Source: DASWIP01 sp036397635 (GTDB lineage: Bacteria > Actinomycetota > AC-67). Taken from it: a stretch of 59,693 bases of DNA. Below, in pieces: positions 16,226-24,968 of the stretch. Each line of letters begins with the position of its first letter. Within the stretch, counting starts at the first letter, position 1. The DNA is taken from positions 1 through 59,693 of the forward strand of contig DASWIP010000015.1 of assembly GCA_036397635.1 (NCBI GenBank), read 5' to 3'. The position numbers were made by a program, and so were the translations under genes. Below the pieces are notes generated by a model. The model was not told where the DNA came from. It made no database searches and saw only the letters and a program-made list of their open reading frames with translations.

Positions 16226-18274
16226 ATGGGCTTGTTAACACCACGACCGCGTAGCTTGGGTTCGCGGGCAGTGGTATTCGGAACGGCCGTCGCGATGGTC
16301 TTCGCGTTCGGCAGCATCGCAGGAGCGGTGCACTCGAACGGCTCGGTCAACAACGATCTGTTCGAGCTGGGTCCGACCGCGGCACCCGTGACGGGCGCCA
16401 CGGATGCGACCAACATCATCGGGAACCAGGCTGCGGGACCAGACTGGGACAACCTCTGCGACGCGAACGGCGTGTCGGACGGATTCGTCCATAGCAACAT
16501 CGTCATCCGCGATGACGACGACAACACCATCCCGGATGCGTTCGAGACCTACGGCGGGAGGGGTGTTGCCTGTATCGGCGACGATCTGTCGGTTGCCGGC
16601 GCCGTCGATCGCACCATCTTCGCCGAGTCCAACAAGAACAACGACGATCCCGACACGTGGAACTGGGATACGGGCAACGTTCCTGTGAAGGACGATCTAT
16701 CCAACGTCTACGGGTTCGCTATCGAGGATGAGGGCGACCTGATCATCTACGCGGGGCTGGAGCGTCTGTCCCCGAACGGTGATTCGCACGTGGACATCGA
16801 GTTCACCCAACAGGAGATCGTCCTGGACAAGGATTCGCCATGTGATGGGGACGGGGTCCCTGAGGGTGACACGAAACCGTGTGAGTTCTTCGGGGAGCGC
16901 ACCGAGAACGACCTGATCGTCTCCCTGGACTACACCAACGGTGGGGCGCTCGGCTCACTCGAGATCCGGCGGTGGACGGGAACGACCTACGAAGTGGTCT
17001 TCCATTCCAACGGTACCGGATGCAACGACACCGACGACATCACCGACGTCGCTGCCGATGCGATCTGCGGCTTCACGAACGAGGTACCGATCGACGGTGG
17101 TGTGTGGGTGAATTTCAACAGCCACGCCGCCGTGATCGAGGACCTGCCGACCAACGCCTTCGCGGAGTTCGGTGTGAACGTGAACGAGGTCTTCGGGCTC
17201 AGCGAGGTGCCGTGCTTCTCGACGATCAACGCGCACACGCGTAGCTCCCAGTCGTTCACGGCGGAGTTGAAGGACTTCGCCACGGCACGGTTCGAGCTGT
17301 GCGCGCCGAGCACCGACGTGGGCGTCAGCGCAGACGTGACGACGATCCACGGCGGTGACAGCGTGACGTTCACCTACACAGAGGAGAACGACGGGATCGA
17401 CCCGCTTCACCCGCCGGTCCCCGGTGACGCCGACCCGACGCAGACAGACGGTAACGGCGGCTGGGTCGTCGATGATGGTTGCACGCCGGTGCTGCACACG
17501 CTGGGATCCGCCTCCGACGCGTTGACCAGTGATGCGACCCACAACATCGGGGATCTGAACAACAACAACGTGCTCGATCCCGGAGAAACCTGGACGTTCA
17601 CGTGCACGACGACCATTTCCGCCACGCAGACGAACACGGTGATCGCCCACGGGATCGACAAGCGCTTCGATCCCGATGTGGACGTCACCTACTGCACGGA
17701 CGGGATCGGTCCTGGTGGCACGGGCCTGAACGGGGACGGGGAGTTCTGTGACCCGGACGAGCGGGCGCAGATCACGATCACGGTGATCAACCCGAGTACG
17801 GCCTTGGTCAAGACTGCCCAGGCGACGATCACCTTCCGGTACTACGAAACCAACGACGAAGCCGGGGGTGAACTCACCGCCCCAGTACCGGGAGATGCAT
17901 CCCCGACGCAAACAGACGGAAACGGCGGCTGGGTTGTGGACGATAATTGCTCGCCCGTCTTGCATGTGCTCGGATCGACGTCGGATTCCTTGGATAGCGA
18001 TGCGACACACAACATCGGGGATCTCGACAACGACAACAAGCTGGACGGTGGCGAAACCTGGGTGTTCAACTGCGTGGAGTCCACGACCGAAGGTGCGGAC
18101 TTCAACCAGACCAACACGGCCACCGGCCACGGCATCGACGCCATCGGGGACGACGTGACCTACTGCACGACCCCGACCACTGGACAGTTCTGCGATACCG
18201 ACGAACGGGATGCCGTGACGGTGACGATCACCCACGCGTCACCCAACCCGTCGCCGCTTCCAAGCCCGGGCTAA
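16226..18274 (+). CDS. Secreted surface protein with two tandem Ig-like repeats
   Basis: The 682-residue protein has a long signal peptide (about residues 1-37, with A-V-V-F-G-T-A-V-A-M-V-F-A-F-G). The ATG at 16226 follows GGGGAGGGAA. The mature region is acidic. Two repeats of about 110 residues near the C-terminus (coding 17362-17695 and 17824-18166) share P-V-P-G-D-A, T-Q-T-D-G-N-G-G-W-V-V-D-D, D-A-T-H-N-I-G-D-L and G-E-T-W-x-F, resembling DUF11-type surface repeats. The Asp/Asn-rich loops suggest Ca2+ binding. It ends in a Pro/Ser tail without an LPXTG motif and is followed by a strong terminator. Confidence 0.78.
   Translation: MGLLTPRPRSLGSRAVVFGTAVAMVFAFGSIAGAVHSNGSVNNDLFELGPTAAPVTGATDATNIIGNQAAGPDWDNLCDANGVSDGFVHSNIVIRDDDDNTIPDAFETYGGRGVACIGDDLSVAGAVDRTIFAESNKNNDDPDTWNWDTGNVPVKDDLSNVYGFAIEDEGDLIIYAGLERLSPNGDSHVDIEFTQQEIVLDKDSPCDGDGVPEGDTKPCEFFGERTENDLIVSLDYTNGGALGSLEIRRWTGTTYEVVFHSNGTGCNDTDDITDVAADAICGFTNEVPIDGGVWVNFNSHAAVIEDLPTNAFAEFGVNVNEVFGLSEVPCFSTINAHTRSSQSFTAELKDFATARFELCAPSTDVGVSADVTTIHGGDSVTFTYTEENDGIDPLHPPVPGDADPTQTDGNGGWVVDDGCTPVLHTLGSASDALTSDATHNIGDLNNNNVLDPGETWTFTCTTTISATQTNTVIAHGIDKRFDPDVDVTYCTDGIGPGGTGLNGDGEFCDPDERAQITITVINPSTALVKTAQATITFRYYETNDEAGGELTAPVPGDASPTQTDGNGGWVVDDNCSPVLHVLGSTSDSLDSDATHNIGDLDNDNKLDGGETWVFNCVESTTEGADFNQTNTATGHGIDAIGDDVTYCTTPTTGQFCDTDERDAVTVTITHASPNPSPLPSPG
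17362..18166 (+). repeat. Two diverged intragenic repeats encoding Ig-like modules
   Basis: Units at 17362-17695 and 17824-18166 are similar at DNA and protein level; the segment coding for T-Q-T-D-G-N-G-G-W-V is nearly identical in both. They are separated by about 130 bases. This is a tandem domain duplication within one surface-protein gene. Confidence 0.8.
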
Positions 18275-18291
18275 GCAGCCGTGCGAGGGGA

Positions 18292-18321
18292 AGAGAGGGG
18301 CCGGATCACCGGCCCCTCTCT
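18292..18321. terminator. Strong bidirectional terminator
   Basis: A perfect 13-bp stem AGAGAGGGGCCGG / CCGGCCCCTCTCT with the tetraloop ATCA lies between the convergent 16226-18274 and 18343-19701 genes, 17 bases after the first stop. It should serve the plus-strand gene and probably both directions. Confidence 0.8.
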
Positions 18322-18342
18322 TCGTGTGTGCGTGCGCGCGCC

Positions 18343-19701
18343 TCAGACGTCGAATGTGTGGATCCGGCCATCCGACAGACGGGCTGAGAACTCGACGCGG
18401 CTGATCCCATAGCCGACGCGTTCGTACATGGCGAAGACCGACCCCAGGAGCTTGGTCGACCAAGACCCGCTGCTCAAGCGGCTGATGTAGAGGTCATCGA
18501 AGGATAGATCTGCAGTGTCGATCGGCCGGTGGATGAGCCAGACGCTGCCCGGCCGGACCACGAGCCCGAGCCGCGAGATCCGTTCCACGTAGATCGGCAG
18601 GTGCACGAACGACTTCCCTCCGTCGGGGAGGATCCGCGCGACGGCCGGGTAACTCCCGGCGACGGTACCGCCGAAGATCGTGCGCTTCGCGCTCTGGTAT
18701 GCCAGCACGATCTCGCCTGTGGAAGGATCCGCCGCAGCGGCAAGATCGGGGTTCTCGGGATCCGCGTCGAACTCGCCGTAGCGGCTGTCGATGAAGGCGG
18801 CTTCCGACCAGTCCAAGCGCAACCCCGAGGTCGTCTCGGTGAGGTGTGCGGCTCCGATCGAGCTCCATGCGTCGGGGCTGTTGAACAGCCAGATCGATCC
18901 GTCGGCGGGATGCTGCACCAAGATGTCCTTGCTGGCGCGCGTGGGGATGAAGGAGAACGTCATCGTCTGCCACGAGCTGCTCGAGGGGGCTCGGTACGCG
19001 ATCCCGTGCTGTGCCGTCGTGCTCTGACGATGCCAGACCGCGACCAGACCGCCGCCGGCGAGCTGGATCATGTTCCCCGGCCGGCTTTCCGAGTCGCCGA
19101 ACGTCGTCGTCGACACGAAGCTCGCCGATGAGGGTGGTGAGCCGGACAGCTTGAATCGGCGCATGTACATCGGGCCGGAGCCCGAGAATATCCACAGATC
19201 GTCCGAAGGGGTCAGGACGTAGCTGGCGTCGGTCCACCCGAGCAGCGAGTCGTACGGTAGCTTGATGTGGTTGGCCGTGCCCGACGACCGGTCCCGCGCG
19301 AAGAGCCATGGCTCGTGGCCGAACCTCGTCTCATAGAGCATCAGCGACAGTGATCCGCGTTCGGCCATGCGCGCGCGCCCGAGCGGCGCCAGGTCGTCGG
19401 ATACCGCCGTGTTCGTCAGCGCCAGGTCGGTCACGGTGAACGAGCCCTCGGTGTCCAGGGTCGGGGTTGGTGAGGGCTCGGTGGTTGCCGTCGGCGACGG
19501 CGATGGTGAGGGCTCGGTCGAGGGGTCGGGGGAGGGTTCGGGATCAGAGCATCTCTTGCCGCGACAAGTGCTCGAGCTATTGCCGCCGCCGCCCTTGCCG
19601 TTCCCGCCGGGCGCGGCCCATGCGGTCGCTTGGATGCACAGCGCGAGCAGGACCGAACAGGTCAGAGCGATGCGGAACGTGCGAGAGTGACGAACTGCCA
19701 T
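18343..19701 (-). CDS. Secreted protein with Pro/Ser/Thr linker, probable beta-propeller
   Basis: The 452-residue protein has a signal peptide ending at A-W-A-A/P-G-G-N, a Gly/Ser region, and a Pro/Ser/Thr-rich linker (about residues 50-85) like those joining wall-attached domains. The remaining 350 residues contain recurring W-x-F/S-S-x-S and D-G-S-I-W-L-F-N-S type strands that suggest a beta-propeller, but there is no catalytic motif I can name. It is monocistronic, sharing the terminator at 18292-18321 with the convergent surface gene. Confidence 0.7.
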   Translation of the reverse strand: MAVRHSRTFRIALTCSVLLALCIQATAWAAPGGNGKGGGGNSSSTCRGKRCSDPEPSPDPSTEPSPSPSPTATTEPSPTPTLDTEGSFTVTDLALTNTAVSDDLAPLGRARMAERGSLSLMLYETRFGHEPWLFARDRSSGTANHIKLPYDSLLGWTDASYVLTPSDDLWIFSGSGPMYMRRFKLSGSPPSSASFVSTTTFGDSESRPGNMIQLAGGGLVAVWHRQSTTAQHGIAYRAPSSSSWQTMTFSFIPTRASKDILVQHPADGSIWLFNSPDAWSSIGAAHLTETTSGLRLDWSEAAFIDSRYGEFDADPENPDLAAAADPSTGEIVLAYQSAKRTIFGGTVAGSYPAVARILPDGGKSFVHLPIYVERISRLGLVVRPGSVWLIHRPIDTADLSFDDLYISRLSSGSWSTKLLGSVFAMYERVGYGISRVEFSARLSDGRIHTFDV

Positions 19702-20229
19702 GAGTCTCCGCCCCTTGAAGTGCTTGCGCGAGTACGCAGCGTGGCCACTTACAGCGACTTGTATCGGGGGGCGAGCACCCGTCCCTTAGGTGCGTGCGAG
19801 AAGCATCACGCTACGTGCCGTCTAGCCCGGAAGGGCGGCTTGCCCGATGTTCGGAAGATTTTGCTAGGCAAGACGAGCGGCGGCCACATCGGTGCTTCGA
19901 CGGATGCGCTGCGCGGTCCGACGGCAGATACTTGCCGCTGGAGGCGGCGCGCGCAGGCTGTTGCGCGGGGACGGTGATGGGCGCTCCGAAACGCACCGGG
20001 CCCACAACCAGCGGATGCGTTCTGGTCGGGGTGATCACGGGCCGTTGCCTCGACGCCGGCGGCCGCCGCGTCGTCTCCAGGGGGCTCCATCGGCGCTACG
20101 TAGCGCGAAGGATGGTGCGAGAGGGGGGACGATATGACCTTCTCGTGTCATGGACGGTAACCGGGGCGCTCTCTAGCCTGGTCCTGTGGTCCCTGGGGAC
20201 GATGTGTCCCCCCGCTGGAGGAGCAAGGC
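19702..20229. other. 528-bp divergent intergenic region
   Basis: This separates the minus-strand secreted-protein gene from the plus-strand DHp/response-regulator pair. No protein gene with a ribosome binding site and family resemblance is seen. It must contain both promoters. On the plus strand TGGACG (20151-20156), 17 bases, then TAGCCT (20174-20179) is a possible promoter, followed by alternative hairpins at 20189-20211. Confidence 0.4.
20189..20211 (+). promoter_or_regulatory. Mutually exclusive hairpins before the DHp gene
   Basis: GTCCC (20189-20193) can pair with GGGAC (20196-20200), while GGGGAC (20195-20200) can instead pair with GTCCCC (20206-20211). The middle segment cannot do both. 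The second stem ends 5 bases before the RBS GGAGGAG (20217-20223), so a switch between the two could influence translation. No ligand class is recognised. Confidence 0.3.
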
Positions 20230-20463
20230 TTGGCCCTCAACGAGCATTCCCTGTTAGAGGCGCGCGACGAAGCGCATGAGATGCTGAACCCCGTCACGTC
20301 TATCGCCGGATGCGCTTACACGCTGCTCGAGTGGGGTGATCGCATCGATCCGGCGACGCGCGACAGCCTCACGCGGGTGATCCTTCGTCAGGCACAGAAC
20401 CTGGAGCGCCTGATCCGCGCGCGAGACGATGCGCCTCTCCCCGACCAAAGGCAGATCTCATGA
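20230..20463 (+). CDS. Stand-alone histidine-kinase DHp (HisKA) domain protein
   Basis: The 77-residue protein is essentially only a HisKA dimerisation/phosphoacceptor helix pair. His16 sits in H-E-M-L-N-P-V-T-S-I, matching the H-E-x-x-N-P-x-T/A-x-I box, and the second helix follows as D-S-L-T-R-V-I-L-R-Q-A-Q-N-L-E-R-L-I. There is no sensor domain, membrane segment or HATPase catalytic domain. The TTG start follows RBS GGAGGAG. Its stop overlaps the response-regulator ATG (ATGA), so the two are co-translated. It may act as a phosphotransfer or phosphatase partner, or be a remnant of a kinase. Confidence 0.6.
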   Translation: MALNEHSLLEARDEAHEMLNPVTSIAGCAYTLLEWGDRIDPATRDSLTRVILRQAQNLERLIRARDDAPLPDQRQIS

Positions 20464-21125
20464 CCGCGCGCCATCGCGTCTTGATCGTGGACGATCACGT
20501 GGTCACGCGCCAAGGAGTGCGCGTCCTCCTCGAGATGACCGGGCGAGCCCACGTGGTTGGTGAGGCGGGGACCGGCTTGGACGCGATCGGGCTCTGCGAC
20601 GAGCTGCGGCCCGATGTCGTGTTCCTGGATCTTCAGATGCCCGAGATGAGTGGCCTGGACGCCTTGCATAAGATCAAAGCCAACCATCCCGAAGCGCACG
20701 TGGTGATCCTGACCGTCGAGGAAGGTGGCTCCACGGTCATCGACGCCGTGCGCGCCGGCGCCTCCGGCTACCTGATCAAGTCGGCGCGCGTCGAGGAGTA
20801 CGCGTCGGCCCTCGACTCGCTCGAGGCCGAAGGGCTGTTCATGTCCCCGGCCGTCACCGCAGCGGTCATGCAGACTGCGGCCGACGGCTCCACCGGCAAC
20901 GGGTCGCACGGCGCCGGGCATCGCGATCTCACCGAGCGAGAGCAGGAGGTGCTGGAACTGCTCGGGGAAGGCCTGACCGCGCGCGCCATCGCCCGGCGCC
21001 TTGGGATCAGCGAGCGCACCGTGAACACGCATATCGGCAACCTCTACCGCCGGATGGGCGTCAACAACCGAGTCGATGCGATCCGCACGGCGATGAGGAA
21101 CGGCCTGCTCGCCGTGCCGCATTAG
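20460..21125 (+). CDS. NarL/FixJ-family response regulator
   Basis: The 221-residue two-domain regulator has a receiver with acidic pair D11-D12, phosphoacceptor D57 in V-F-L-D-L-Q-M-P and the conserved Lys in Y-L-I-K-S-A. A C-terminal LuxR-type HTH follows (L-T-E-R-E-Q-E-V-L-E-L-L and R-T-V-N-T-H-I-G-N-L-Y-R-R-M). It should bind DNA after phosphorylation. No full histidine kinase is nearby, and the only partner is the coupled DHp-only protein upstream. It is convergent with the PPOX gene, with 17 bases between. Confidence 0.92.
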   Translation: MTARHRVLIVDDHVVTRQGVRVLLEMTGRAHVVGEAGTGLDAIGLCDELRPDVVFLDLQMPEMSGLDALHKIKANHPEAHVVILTVEEGGSTVIDAVRAGASGYLIKSARVEEYASALDSLEAEGLFMSPAVTAAVMQTAADGSTGNGSHGAGHRDLTEREQEVLELLGEGLTARAIARRLGISERTVNTHIGNLYRRMGVNNRVDAIRTAMRNGLLAVPH

Positions 21126-21142
21126 CCGGTGCGATCAGGTGA

Positions 21143-21535
21143 TCAGCCGAGATCCCCGTACGCGCGCGCGAGATCGATCTGGATGATCAAACGTCGTTCC
21201 TCGCGCATCGCGCGATCGTAGTCGTCCCAGTCGGGATGCTCGCCGCGCGCGGCACGGTAATACGTCCGCAGCCGTTCGAGCACATCGTCGCCGTCGTGGA
21301 TCGTCGCGACGCCCTCCACCCCAGCCCAGGGACGGACGCCCGACGTGAAGGCGACGCGCGGGTCGTTGCGGACGTTCCTGGTCTTGACGCGATCCTGCGT
21401 CGATGAGATCCAGAGCGCGCCGTCGACCACCGAGGTGAAGACCACCGATGCGTGGGGTTGCCCGTCCTCTCGCAGCGTTGTCAGCACGCCCGCGCCGTTC
21501 GCTCGGAAGTGTTCGAGCGCGTCTTCGATCTCCAT
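21143..21535 (-). CDS. PPOX-class (F420/FMN-dependent) oxidoreductase
   Basis: The 130-residue split-barrel protein resembles actinobacterial Rv1155-like enzymes: G-V-L-T-T-L-R-E-D-G-Q-P-H-A-S-V-V-F, W-I-S-S-T-Q-D-R-V-K-T-R-N-V-R-N-D-P-R-V-A and a C-terminal I-I-Q-I-D. The family uses F420 or FMN/PLP-type cofactors for redox of diverse small molecules. The arrangement of basic residues is compatible with F420 but does not prove it. It is monocistronic and divergent from glyS. Confidence 0.82.
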   Translation of the reverse strand: MEIEDALEHFRANGAGVLTTLREDGQPHASVVFTSVVDGALWISSTQDRVKTRNVRNDPRVAFTSGVRPWAGVEGVATIHDGDDVLERLRTYYRAARGEHPDWDDYDRAMREERRLIIQIDLARAYGDLG

Positions 21536-21612
21536 GGCCCCTCCTCCATCGGTGTCGGTGTCGGCCTCTCGGCATCACAACGCGCGGCCGAGTGGGTATG
21601 ATTCCGCGGACC

Positions 21613-23007
21613 ATGGCCGATGTCTCGATGGACACCATCGTCAACCTCTGCAAGCGCCGGGGGATGATCTTCCCCTCGTCCGAGATCTACGGCGGCGTCC
21701 GCTCGACCTGGGACTACGGACCTCTCGGGGTCGAGCTGAAGCGCAACGTCAAGGACGCCTGGTGGAAGCACATGGTGCAGCTGCGCGAGGACGTGGTCGG
21801 CCTCGATGCCGCGATCCTGATGCACCCGAAGACATGGGAGGCGTCCGGCCACGTCGAGACGTTCAGCGATCCGCTGGTCGAGTGTCTGAACTGCCACCAG
21901 CGTTTCCGCGCCGACCACCTCCCCGGCTTCCACGCGCCGCAGTCCGGACACGAAGACGGCGGCGAGTCGGTGGACATGGCCAAGGGTGCGAAGTGCCCGA
22001 ACTGCGGGCAGGGCACGTTCACCGACGCGCGCAACTTCAACCTGATGTTCAAGACCTACATGGGCCCGCTCGAGGAGTCGAGCGCGGTGGTGTGGCTTCG
22101 TCCGGAGACCGCCCAGGGGATCTTCGTGAACTTCTCGACGGTGCAGCAGACGGCGCGGAGGAAGATCCCGTTCGGGATCGCGCAGGTCGGCAAGTCGTTC
22201 CGGAACGAGATCACGCCGGGGAACTTCATCTACCGCACCCGCGAGTTCGAGCAGATGGAGATGGAGTTCTTCTGCGAGCCCGGTACCGACGAGCGGTGGC
22301 ACCAATACTGGATCGACGAGCGGCTCGCGTGGTACAAGCGCTACGGCATCCGCGAGCAGAACCTTCGCCTACGCGAGCACGAACCCGACGAGCTCTCGCA
22401 TTACTCGAAGCGCACCGTCGACGTCGAGTACGCGTTCCCGTTCACCGATTGGGGTGAGCTGGAGGGCATCGCGAACCGGACCGATTTCGATCTCGGTCAG
22501 CACCAGAAGTTCTCCGGCCAGGACCTGACCTACTACGACCAAGAGAACGATCGGCGCTACTTGCCCTTCGTGATCGAGCCGGCCGCCGGCGCCGACCGTG
22601 CGACCCTGGCGTTCCTGATCGACGCCTACCGTGAGGAAGAGGTCACCTCGGCGAGCGGCAAGACCGAGACGCGGACCGTGCTGAAGCTGCATCCCGACCT
22701 CGCCCCGGTGAAGGTGGCGGTGCTGCCGCTCTCACGCAACGAGAAGCTTGTTCCGACCGCGCGCGAGGTTGCGAGCATGGTTCGGCCCGACCTGATGATC
22801 GACTACGACGACGCGGGGTCGATCGGGCGTCGCTACCGCCGGCAGGACGAGGTGGGAACGCCGCTGTGCGTCACGGTGGACTTCGACAGCCTTGAGGACA
22901 AGGCCGTCACGGTTCGCGACAGGGACTCGATGACGCAGGAGCGGGTCTCGATCGCTGAGCTGGCTCACCATCTGCATCACAAGCTCGAGGATCTCGCCTC
23001 AGGCTAG
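21613..23007 (+). CDS. glyS: Glycine--tRNA ligase (alpha2-type, class II)
   Basis: The 464-residue single-chain GlyRS is the type used by Actinobacteria rather than the alpha2beta2 form. Class II motifs are visible: motif 1 W-D-Y-G-P-L-G-V-E-L-K-R-N, R-P-E-T-A-Q-G-I-F-V-N-F, and motif 2 R-T-R-E-F-E-Q-M-E-M-E-F-F. A zinc site C-L-N-C / C-P-N-C is inserted near residues 95-140. The C-terminal anticodon-binding domain begins around residue 360. ATG 21613 gives the family start M-A-D-V-S-M-D-T-I-V; ATG 21598 is an alternative five codons earlier. Confidence 0.95.
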   Translation: MADVSMDTIVNLCKRRGMIFPSSEIYGGVRSTWDYGPLGVELKRNVKDAWWKHMVQLREDVVGLDAAILMHPKTWEASGHVETFSDPLVECLNCHQRFRADHLPGFHAPQSGHEDGGESVDMAKGAKCPNCGQGTFTDARNFNLMFKTYMGPLEESSAVVWLRPETAQGIFVNFSTVQQTARRKIPFGIAQVGKSFRNEITPGNFIYRTREFEQMEMEFFCEPGTDERWHQYWIDERLAWYKRYGIREQNLRLREHEPDELSHYSKRTVDVEYAFPFTDWGELEGIANRTDFDLGQHQKFSGQDLTYYDQENDRRYLPFVIEPAAGADRATLAFLIDAYREEEVTSASGKTETRTVLKLHPDLAPVKVAVLPLSRNEKLVPTAREVASMVRPDLMIDYDDAGSIGRRYRRQDEVGTPLCVTVDFDSLEDKAVTVRDRDSMTQERVSIAELAHHLHHKLEDLASG

Positions 23008-23025
23008 GCGCGCTCCGGCTGCAGG

Positions 23026-24750
23026 CTAGAAGGCGTCGAACCCGCCGCCGCCGCCGCTTTCGGGATCGGCCGTGCAACGCGACGTCTCCGGATCGAAGAA
23101 GCCCGGATCGGCCGGCCACTCGCCCAGGTAGTAGCGCCGTCCCTCGCTTGTGAGGGCGAGGCAGCCTTGCTCGCCTCCCGGCTCGGTCCCATCCGGGTTC
23201 CACCACCACAGCGCCACCGTGTCGATGAACGTGTAGTCGCTGACGGCCTTCGGGCTGTAGGGGCCGTAGCCGCCGGTGGGTTGGCTGGGGTCTTGCTGAT
23301 TCTGATACTGGAAGGTGAACATGCCTTTCTGCACACTCTCTGGGGTCAGCTTCGGCCCTGCCGCCTGGATGCCGGTGAACAGGTTCATGAACTGCATGTA
23401 GATCTCGAAGTTGATGTCCGTGTTAGGGCGGGATCCCTGCTCCTGGGTCATGTAGGCGCGGTAGTGGAACTGCTCCTGCACACTGGGCAGCAGCCAATGA
23501 TGCGTCATCCCGAACGACCGCTGCGTGGGCGAGGCGGCCGCGCGGTTCGCAGCGTTGCTGAGCATGCCCGAGCCGTACGGGAAGAACCATTCAGGGTGGT
23601 AATCCTCGGAATCGGCGGTGTCCTGAGCATTGCGCGCTGTGCCGGGGTTGCACTGGCAGATGATAGTCGTGATGCCCTCTTGAGCTGCCTGCCGTATCCC
23701 GCCGCTCGAGATCTCACGGTACGAGAGGTTGCACCGAGCCTGCAGCTCATCGCGGAGGCGCTTGGTGATGCGGTCCTCTCCGAACGCCTGGTCCGGCTCG
23801 TTCGGCTGTATCAGCGCGAAGGTCCGCCGCTTCGTTCGCAGGTCGGTGTCGCCGGCCCAGGTTGCCCGCTTCGCCGCGAGGTTGCATGCGAAGTCTGCGC
23901 TCCATGCCGCTTCGCTCCCCTGATCGGGATAGAAGCCGAATATCAGTGGCTTGTTGCGCTGATAGACCCCGGGAGGCAGGTCGGGGTTGATCCCGAAGGT
24001 CATCACCTTCTGGACCGAAGCGATCTCATCCAGAAAGCATGTGGGATTGGCGAAGCTGAAGTCGAGCGCCGCGAAGGGATCTAGCTGGCCGGCCCAGAAA
24101 CTGGCATCGCCCCTGCGCTGCGGGCAAGTCGAGCCGCGGCCTTGAGACTTCACCCCGATCAACAAAACGCGCCGTCCGTAGGTCTGGAAGCGCTCCTGGA
24201 AGAAGCGCAACTGCGCCTTGATCGTCTTGACCAACCCTTCCGCGCGCGCGACGTTGAAGGAACCGTTCGGCTCCTGCGAGGAGTCGTAGGGTCCCGTGAG
24301 GTCTCCCTCGACATCCCAGTCGTTGTAGAACAGCACGCGGATCTCGTCGCGAGTCACACCGCGGTAGGTGGCGCTGGTGACCCCGTCGAACCACCCGACG
24401 CAGGGGGGCGACAGCGGATCCTCGGTCTGCCTCGGCGGCGTGCCGACGCATTCCTTGGTCCGGGCGCGGAACTGTGGGGGCGGAGGTGGGGCCTGCGCGG
24501 CCAGGGCGACCGGGTCCTGGTACTCGATGTGGGTGCTGCCGACGCCGCCCGATGTCGCCAGCGCGGACTCGTTGAAGTTCGGCGTATCCGGCGGCCCGGC
24601 CGCATACTCGGCCTGCGCATTCGGGTTCTGCGGCGGGGGGCGCAGCGGGTTGGGGAACACCGTGAAGATCATGATCACGGCCACGACGCCGAGCGCCAGC
24701 GGAGGCCAGCGCTGCTCGGGCGGAAGCCCAGGTCGCGGGAGTCGTTCCAT
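23026..24750 (-). CDS. Membrane-anchored type 1 periplasmic-binding-protein-like protein
   Basis: The 574-residue protein (590 if started at ATG 24798) has one N-terminal hydrophobic segment (P-L-A-L-G-V-V-A-V-I-M-I-F-T-V-F) and a Pro-rich extracytoplasmic linker. The long domain resembles branched-chain amino-acid-type binding proteins, as in the block R-V-L-F-Y-N-D-W-D-V-E-G-D-L-T-G and V-L-L-I-G-V-K-S-Q-G. The C-terminus is Gly-rich. No ABC permease or ATPase is adjacent, so it may be a sensor or orphan receptor. A second protein of this class is encoded at 53469-54941. Confidence 0.65.
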   Translation of the reverse strand: MERLPRPGLPPEQRWPPLALGVVAVIMIFTVFPNPLRPPPQNPNAQAEYAAGPPDTPNFNESALATSGGVGSTHIEYQDPVALAAQAPPPPPQFRARTKECVGTPPRQTEDPLSPPCVGWFDGVTSATYRGVTRDEIRVLFYNDWDVEGDLTGPYDSSQEPNGSFNVARAEGLVKTIKAQLRFFQERFQTYGRRVLLIGVKSQGRGSTCPQRRGDASFWAGQLDPFAALDFSFANPTCFLDEIASVQKVMTFGINPDLPPGVYQRNKPLIFGFYPDQGSEAAWSADFACNLAAKRATWAGDTDLRTKRRTFALIQPNEPDQAFGEDRITKRLRDELQARCNLSYREISSGGIRQAAQEGITTIICQCNPGTARNAQDTADSEDYHPEWFFPYGSGMLSNAANRAAASPTQRSFGMTHHWLLPSVQEQFHYRAYMTQEQGSRPNTDINFEIYMQFMNLFTGIQAAGPKLTPESVQKGMFTFQYQNQQDPSQPTGGYGPYSPKAVSDYTFIDTVALWWWNPDGTEPGGEQGCLALTSEGRRYYLGEWPADPGFFDPETSRCTADPESGGGGGFDAF

Positions 24751-24968
24751 CAGGTGTTCATCAAGTGTGACATATCGTGCCGAGAAGGTCTTGCCCATGC
24801 CAGACCGACGGAGCGGGCATATCGCCCGTCCACCAGGACAGACGCCTGAGCGGGGCCCGACGTTCGCGAGCGCCGCCTCCCGCTGCTCATGGACGGGTTG
24901 CCGCCGGGCTCCGGTGCTCCGTTACAGTGGGGGCTCGCTGCTCGAACCCGGAAACCGGTGGTGATCCG

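Noticed and set aside
19982..20229. Plus-strand open frame in the divergent gap before the DHp gene
   Set aside because: No RBS, Arg-rich non-conserved composition, and it runs through the likely promoter and leader hairpins.
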